DNA of 36,337 nucleotides from positions 1-36,337 of the IMG/VR virus record IMGVR_UViG_3300025168_000261; one strand, 5' to 3'. The position numbers and the translations under genes are program-made. The notes below the pieces were generated by a model, which did not search any database, was not told the DNA's origin, and was given only the letters and a program-made list of their open reading frames with translations. How positions within the stretch are numbered: the stretch's first letter is position 1; every line of letters begins with the position of its first letter. The stretch is from a virus. Below are positions 31,622 through 36,337 of the stretch, piece after piece.

Positions 31622-32710
31622 TCAATCACTATCCAAATAATAAACCACTCGGCGTTTCATGCGTAGAATTTTGTCTACATCTGCTTTATAGGAATCGTAT
31701 TTACTTTTTAAATCTATACCATTAGTAGAATCATTTCCTAATAAGACATAAGAATCATCACTTGCAATAAGTTCACAGGCGGTAAGTTTTGTAGCGGCAT
31801 CTTCAATAACTGCTGGAACACGAATATTTCCACAAGTATATGTAACCTTTACTGAATGTTTATATTGTGAAGGAAATTCACTACGGAAAAAAATATCTCC
31901 CATATCTTTCATATCCCACCATGCGGCATTACGGTCATAGTCTTCTTTATTTGTAAATTGAGTGCGAGAATTAGTTCCCCCGTTAACTGCAAGTGTGCAA
32001 TTAGAACCATCTGAACCGGGGAGTAAAGAAACAATTGTAATTGTTTCATCTTCTTCTAAATTAGCATAAAAGAAGTCGGATATATTATACGCGTTGCCTC
32101 CATCTTGTAAAGCCTTTTTAGCAGTTCCACCTGTAAAGGGGGCAGTAATTGTAGGCACTTGTTCATTAATAAGGTAGCAAATATCCTGTGCAGTAGTTCT
32201 TTGTCCGTAAGCCTTGTTAAACTTATCATTATCAGTGATACCTGAACTGTCAGGTGATAGAGTCCAAGTTAATCCTCCACCTGTAAGGACAATTGATGTA
32301 AGATTAGTATAATCATCTATTGTTAATGTTGCTACTACCGAGGCAATATCTGTATAAACTGAACCATCCCAAATAGCAATTCGCAAAATCTTACGAATAT
32401 TTTCGTGATGTAGTCTTATTTTTCCAATGTAATCTTCATAAAAATATACCTGATTATTACTGCGAGCAAAATCGTGAAATTCATTTTCTATTAAATTGTC
32501 TCTCCAAGAAGAGTTTGTAAATTCATCAATATAATCTTCAGACCTACGCATTAAATCTCCAACTTCTGCTAAAGTGGGAGAAGTAGAAGAAGAAAAATCA
32601 GCAATACCTAATAGTGCGGCCACCTTTACAGCAGTTGTATATGCCCCACCACCTGTTGTATAATTTACAACATTAAGTCCGGAATCAGAAGGAGTCATCA
32701 TCTTAACCAT
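31622..32710 (-). CDS. Head-tail connector (gp6-like adaptor) with a central insertion
   Basis: A 362-residue protein. VAALLGIADFSSSTSPTLAE near the N-terminus with RRSEDYIDEFTNSSW, and IRVPAVIEDAATKLTACELI near residue 320, form the helical frame of the HK97 gp6/SPP1 gp15 connector family, which docks on the portal. Connectors of that family are normally 100-200 residues; here the middle (about 120-270) is a beta-rich insertion (LTIDDYTNLTSIVLTGGGLT and on). The insertion includes FTGGTAKK, encoded by a 25-bp stretch that recurs in the hub gene. The start overlaps the preceding stop by one base (TAATG), with GGTGATTTA upstream. Confidence 0.75.
   Translation of the reverse strand: MVKMMTPSDSGLNVVNYTTGGGAYTTAVKVAALLGIADFSSSTSPTLAEVGDLMRRSEDYIDEFTNSSWRDNLIENEFHDFARSNNQVYFYEDYIGKIRLHHENIRKILRIAIWDGSVYTDIASVVATLTIDDYTNLTSIVLTGGGLTWTLSPDSSGITDNDKFNKAYGQRTTAQDICYLINEQVPTITAPFTGGTAKKALQDGGNAYNISDFFYANLEEDETITIVSLLPGSDGSNCTLAVNGGTNSRTQFTNKEDYDRNAAWWDMKDMGDIFFRSEFPSQYKHSVKVTYTCGNIRVPAVIEDAATKLTACELIASDDSYVLLGNDSTNGIDLKSKYDSYKADVDKILRMKRRVVYYLDSD
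32113..32137. repeat. 25-bp repeat shared with the hub gene (18667-18691)
   Basis: The stretch cctttttagcag followed by ttccacctgtaaa is identical at 32113-32137 and 18667-18691, in the same orientation and frame. It encodes FTGGTAKK on the minus strand in both the connector and the giant hub gene. Confidence 0.8.
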
Positions 32711-35235
32711 TAAATCACCATGTCCAGTAATTGTATTCTTTGTTCTATCTTATCTATAAAACCTTTCCTTACTTTATCTACGGCTTTACCCTTCACGGCA
32801 ATATTTTTTCCTTCCGTAGTTATGTTATAAGTTCTTTTACCAGCCCCTTCCGATTGAGCAAAAGATTTTTGTCTTGATGTAGCAAAATCTACACCCGTTA
32901 AAGAACTTACAATTTTAATATCAAAGTTCTGTTGGTAATTTGAAACTGCTTGGGCTTTAACTCCAGAACTTTTTTCAGTAATAATTATTTCAAAATTAAT
33001 TTTTCCAGCAGAAGTATATTTTGTAGGTTGCCCCCATTGTTTAGGGTTATTACTTTCATTAGTTAATGTGGCATAGAAAATATTTATTAATTTATCAATT
33101 TGATTTTCTCCCTCAAACATATCTAAATAACTAAATACTGATTCTTCAACATCTTCTGCATCTAATTTAAGACTACGGTTAAAAAACTCTGATAAAGACA
33201 AACGAAGATTATCAAAGTTCCCTTCATCTAATTCTCTATTATCTAATATATTTTTATACTGTTCTTCATATTTTTTACCTTGTTCTGTTTCAAATAAAGT
33301 TTCAAAGTTAGATTCTATTTCTTCTATTGTAGCAGGTTCGGTCAAATTTCTTAAACTTCTTATGTCTATGTCCAATAGTTCGTCGTAAGACTCTAATTGT
33401 TTTAATTGGTTTTCTGAATATGTTGGTTCAATAACTATATCTTCTGATTCATTGTTCCTTACTGAATCAGTATATGTGCCAAACACATCTGATATTTCAC
33501 CACAAATATCTTTTAAATTTCTCAAATCTTCTCTCATGTTATCGTCAAGATTTCTTAAATCATCAACTATTTCTTCTCTTTCTTCTCCAACCATGAAGGG
33601 TTCTAAAAAGTTATTTAACCTTTCAATAATATTTTCATCACCCGTAATACCTTCATCTTCTAAATCTTGCTGTTCTTCTTCACCTACAAGAGATTGTTCT
33701 GCTTGGAGAGCCACGCCAGTTATTTGAGTATAATAAGTTTCTATTTCATCTTTTGACATTTCAATTGCTTCTACTTTGTCTAAAAAATCCGTAACTTCTT
33801 TAGGTATTTTATCAGGAGTTAAGTCGCTTAAAAGACCGTCTACTATGTCTTCTACTGTTTCTTCATATTCACCTCCAACTGGAATATCCATTTTAGAAGT
33901 AAAAGAACCTTTTGAAGATATTTTATCGTAAGGTTTTTTACCAGCCTTAACATCTAAAAAATCATCAACTGGAATCCAGTCTTGTTCTCTTGTAGTTAAA
34001 GTATATTTCCTTTGACCTCTACTAACTTTCATATCATAATCAAAACCTTTTGAATTTACCAAATGGTCTCTAATTACATTTTTTAATGAACTCTCGGAAA
34101 CGGTTTCTACTCTTTCAACCATACTTGTATCTCTTGTTCTTGTTCCAACTTCAGGTAAATCAACATCTTCGACTCCTCTACGCTGAACTTCAACAACTTC
34201 GGGTGGATTTAAGTTATCTATATAATCATTAATTTGTGTATAATACTCATCGCTAATATTCATCAATTCACCTAATTCTTCTCCAGTAAAATTAACAGAC
34301 TCCTCACCTTGCCTTAATGCTCGCCTTTCTCCCTTGACTGTTTCGGGAATAGTATAATTTCCTTCTACCCATTTCTTTGTTACCTTTCTTAGGAAAGTTT
34401 TCCACTTAATAGGTGATAAACTACCTAATACATTTAAGAAATCAAAATACTGTTCATCAGTCATTTCTTTTAAAATTAATCTTCTATTATTAGGAAGTCT
34501 TGGTATTTCACCACTTGTATCTAAACCCTTTATACCATTATTGTATGCCCAGTCTGCTAACATATCTCCCCATTGAGACTCTTCAGTTTCTGTTAATTGT
34601 ATATACGGAGGACTACTTCTCTGAAAATCTTCAGGATATTTAGCACCTTCAATACCATCTAAGGCTCTAAATATATCATTTAATATTGCCTCTGCCCAAC
34701 CCTCTCTCGCTATAACTTTTGCATTTGCTTTAACTTGAGAAGTTGTAGTGCCATCCTCTCCTACCTTTTCTGCAAATAATGATTTAATAGAATTAAACAT
34801 ATTGCCTGTTTTGATAAATTGCTTATAACCATGTTTTCCAATTGCTCTTAAAACATTTTCATCATTAATATCTAAGATAGAATAAAAATTTAAAGATTCT
34901 CCTTCAAGAACATCCCTTAAAGTCAAGGGGGTTCTTTCTGAATAACCAAAGTCTTCCAATAAATTCTGTGCTAAAGTATCGTCTTTACCGTAAAAATCTT
35001 CTAAATCCATATTTAGAACATCTTCAAAAGCCGTTTTGTTTATCTTGTCAAACTCTTTATCATTGTAATCAATTAAACCTCTCACATTTTCGTGGTTGGT
35101 TCTTATAAAGGTTGGTAATTTATTCTTGTTAATAGTTTCACTAAGAATATACTCTACCATTATACGCCTTGCTGTATCTATACTATACTTAGTATTATTA
35201 GGTATCGTATCATTATATGTTGGAACATTAGTCAC
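32710..35235 (-). CDS. Large acidic virion-region protein (841 aa), unknown function
   Basis: An 841-residue protein from GTG 35235, preceded by GAGGTG six bases upstream; an in-frame TTG at 35262 would overlap the previous gene. It is Glu/Asp/Asn/Leu-rich and mostly helical, with a charged spacer (about 360-400). A more ordered C-terminal part (about 745-841) ends with EGKNIAVKGKAVDKVRKGF and a helix. No motif of portal, protease or MuF proteins was seen. Its place between small head-region genes and the connector suggests a structural or head-morphogenesis role, possibly an internal or ejected protein. This is inference. Confidence 0.65.
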   Translation of the reverse strand: MTNVPTYNDTIPNNTKYSIDTARRIMVEYILSETINKNKLPTFIRTNHENVRGLIDYNDKEFDKINKTAFEDVLNMDLEDFYGKDDTLAQNLLEDFGYSERTPLTLRDVLEGESLNFYSILDINDENVLRAIGKHGYKQFIKTGNMFNSIKSLFAEKVGEDGTTTSQVKANAKVIAREGWAEAILNDIFRALDGIEGAKYPEDFQRSSPPYIQLTETEESQWGDMLADWAYNNGIKGLDTSGEIPRLPNNRRLILKEMTDEQYFDFLNVLGSLSPIKWKTFLRKVTKKWVEGNYTIPETVKGERRALRQGEESVNFTGEELGELMNISDEYYTQINDYIDNLNPPEVVEVQRRGVEDVDLPEVGTRTRDTSMVERVETVSESSLKNVIRDHLVNSKGFDYDMKVSRGQRKYTLTTREQDWIPVDDFLDVKAGKKPYDKISSKGSFTSKMDIPVGGEYEETVEDIVDGLLSDLTPDKIPKEVTDFLDKVEAIEMSKDEIETYYTQITGVALQAEQSLVGEEEQQDLEDEGITGDENIIERLNNFLEPFMVGEEREEIVDDLRNLDDNMREDLRNLKDICGEISDVFGTYTDSVRNNESEDIVIEPTYSENQLKQLESYDELLDIDIRSLRNLTEPATIEEIESNFETLFETEQGKKYEEQYKNILDNRELDEGNFDNLRLSLSEFFNRSLKLDAEDVEESVFSYLDMFEGENQIDKLINIFYATLTNESNNPKQWGQPTKYTSAGKINFEIIITEKSSGVKAQAVSNYQQNFDIKIVSSLTGVDFATSRQKSFAQSEGAGKRTYNITTEGKNIAVKGKAVDKVRKGFIDKIEQRIQLLDMVI

Positions 35236-35245
35236 GCACTCCACC

Positions 35246-35719
35246 TCAATTGTGTAGTGCAAAGATTTCTAAGTTAGACCAATTAGAAGAAGATATTTTA
35301 ATACCATTTCTACAAACAACACCGAAACCACGATAGAAATATGTAGTATCTGCGGCTATGTGAAACTTACATATTAAATTAACAAGACTATGAAATTGTA
35401 AAGGGCCGTTTGTATTTCCACCTGTGGTAGATGCAGTAAGTTCAACAGTTGTTGAATCAGTAATAGATAAAACCTTTGTATCAACAGGAATGCCTGTTCC
35501 TGTAACTAAATCTCCTACTGCAAATGCCGATGAATCTTCGACTGTTACCGTAGGGTCATTATTATAAGTGCATATTTGAGTAGATGGGTCATTATTATTA
35601 TCGGAAATATAGACAATGGCGGCTGTTGCCCCGTTGAAAACATTTACTCCTTCAAATGTTCCACCTTTAGTAGAAATATTTTGGTTATTGTTTATTACTT
35701 TCGTTGAATTATACGGCAT
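35246..35719 (-). CDS. Small virion protein with beta-module (157 aa)
   Basis: A 157-residue beta protein. The central part (about residues 45-110, with VTVEDSSAFAVGDLVTGTGI and KVLSITDSTTVELTASTT) is a small beta-module that also occurs in the 2376-aa hub. The flanks (N-terminal Asn/Ser-rich; C-terminal FYRGFGVVCRNGIKI) are strand-rich. It is probably a head decoration or capsid surface protein, judged from its place near the expected capsid gene beyond the window. The start has GAGGGAAAGAT upstream. Confidence 0.65.
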   Translation of the reverse strand: MPYNSTKVINNNQNISTKGGTFEGVNVFNGATAAIVYISDNNNDPSTQICTYNNDPTVTVEDSSAFAVGDLVTGTGIPVDTKVLSITDSTTVELTASTTGGNTNGPLQFHSLVNLICKFHIAADTTYFYRGFGVVCRNGIKISSSNWSNLEIFALHN

Positions 35720-35764
35720 ATCTTTCCCTCTTATTTATCGTTAAGAAGCGTTAGGTATTAAACC

Positions 35765-36112
35765 TTACTCTTCTTCTAATACAGTTAGACCAAGTAGTGC
35801 GGCTTTGCTATCAGATAATTTATAAGAAATTCCTTGTTCTTTTAACCAAGCCTGTAAATCACGCTTAGTCATTGAAGAGAAATCAAGGACATCCGCTTCA
35901 CTGACTTCTTCAACAATAGTCTCTTCAACAATGGTTTCTTCAACCAATGTTTCTTCAACCAATGTTTCTGTCTCAGCGGAGTCCAAGATTTCAAATCCAT
36001 TCTTAATAAAAAATTCTAACAAACGCTCATCAACCTCGTAAGTCAATCCACCTAAGTATTGACTACCAAAGATTGTTTTTGTTCCACCTGTAATATTTTT
36101 TACTCTTAACAT
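35765..36112 (-). CDS. Small head-region protein with ETLVE repeats and SAP/HeH-like end (115 aa)
   Basis: A 115-residue acidic protein. The N-terminal part (residues 1-40, YEVDERLLEFFIKNGFEIL) is a small alpha/beta unit. The linker (about 46-70) is made of four 5-residue repeats of the form [VT]-E-E-T-[LI]. The C-terminal part MTKRDLQAWLKEQGISYKLS (about 80-100) is a helix-extension-helix/SAP-like fold, as in some phage head-fibre or DNA-binding proteins. GAGGTGA lies 6 nt before the start. It may anchor on the capsid with the repeat as a spacer. Confidence 0.65.
   Translation of the reverse strand: MLRVKNITGGTKTIFGSQYLGGLTYEVDERLLEFFIKNGFEILDSAETETLVEETLVEETIVEETIVEEVSEADVLDFSSMTKRDLQAWLKEQGISYKLSDSKAALLGLTVLEEE
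35906..35965. repeat. Four tandem 15-bp repeats inside the 115-aa gene
   Basis: Four units of 15 bases (35906-35920, 35921-35935, 35936-35950, 35951-35965); the last two are identical (ttcttcaaccaatgt) and the others differ at a few positions. Being a multiple of three, they code for the ETLVE/ETIVE linker. Confidence 0.85.
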
Positions 36113-36121
36113 TTACTCACC

Positions 36122-36310
36122 TCATAGAAGACCGTATGCTCGGATTCTAAAAGTTCCTAAGTCACCTGTAACAACCGCACCCGTTGAAAGGGTGGATGGT
36201 TCAAGAAGTAAATATTCACCAATAGTTCCTGCAACAGTAGCATTACTTTGTAAAGCACCGGCGGTTGTAAGTTTGGTATTTAGTTTAACCAAATTATTTT
36301 CCTGTGCCAT
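36122..36310 (-). CDS. Small virion-region protein (62 aa), possibly decoration protein
   Basis: A 62-residue, Thr/Leu/Gly-rich beta protein beginning MAQENNLVKLN and ending TFRIRAYGLL. It would be the first gene after the head genes that lie beyond the edge. The frame is open to the window edge, so a longer N-terminus cannot be excluded, but ATG 36310 gives a natural start. The ribosome binding site is weak. It is likely a small capsid-associated protein, by position only. Confidence 0.5.
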   Translation of the reverse strand: MAQENNLVKLNTKLTTAGALQSNATVAGTIGEYLLLEPSTLSTGAVVTGDLGTFRIRAYGLL

Positions 36311-36337
36311 AACTTCAATGTGGCTTAGTCGGGAAAG

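Noticed and set aside
35906-35965. Tandem repeats as a possible CRISPR-like array
   Set aside because: Units are 15 bp, contiguous, without spacers, in frame inside a gene; they code for a linker.

Overview
The window is a compact, AT-rich piece of a tailed double-stranded DNA virus (siphovirus-like Caudoviricetes). It is most likely a virus of marine archaea, but no host gene or attachment site proves this. The case for archaea rests on four points. The replication genes are of archaeal/eukaryal type: family B DNA polymerase, archaeo-eukaryotic primase, XPF/ERCC4-type nuclease and a Cas4-like nuclease. Ribosome binding sites are mostly of the form AGGTGA/GAGGTGA. ATA and AGA codons are frequent. 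No peptidoglycan hydrolase is visible. One feature looks more bacterial: a GC-rich hairpin with a T-tract at about 9200.

Layout. Positions 2-9125, plus strand, hold 14 tightly packed and often overlapping early genes: a truncated gene, small proteins, a MazG-like protein, PolB, an HNH endonuclease, a RecB/Cas4-like nuclease, a tiny zinc ribbon, an AEP primase, an ERCC4 nuclease, a P-loop ATPase (probable replicative helicase) and a DEDDy 3'-5' exonuclease. Positions 9126-9274 form the convergent junction with the hairpin terminator. Positions 9275-36310, minus strand, hold the late virion genes. In transcription order (descending coordinates) these are small head-associated proteins, an unrecognised 841-aa acidic protein, a head-tail connector, a block of four genes sharing an N-terminal peptide, a tail terminator-like protein, the tail tube, a tail assembly chaperone with a -1 frameshift, the tape measure, a distal tail-like protein, a LamG-like protein, a 2376-aa tail hub, fibre genes, two membrane proteins (candidate lysis proteins) and a second block of genes with the shared N-terminal peptide. 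Terminase, portal, protease and major capsid protein are not in the window and presumably lie beyond position 36337.

Most notable points. (1) Eight late proteins with otherwise different bodies begin with variants of M-(x)-W-x-x-I-L-K. They lie in two clusters, one between connector and tail terminator and one after the fibre/membrane protein genes. This looks like a shared N-terminal docking or packaging tag; two of them clearly share a further domain and a third may. (2) The tail assembly chaperone gene carries an in-phase TTTAAAA slippery site, preceded by a Shine-Dalgarno-like GAGGGGG and followed by an open -1 frame coding for a further 69 residues. (3) PolB has His in place of the first Asp of motif C and Tyr in place of the Exo II Asn, while a separate intact proofreading-type exonuclease closes the same operon. 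(4) Several virion proteins exchange small beta-modules, and a 25-bp exact repeat is shared by the connector and hub genes.

All assignments come from reading motifs and gene order by eye; no database search was made.
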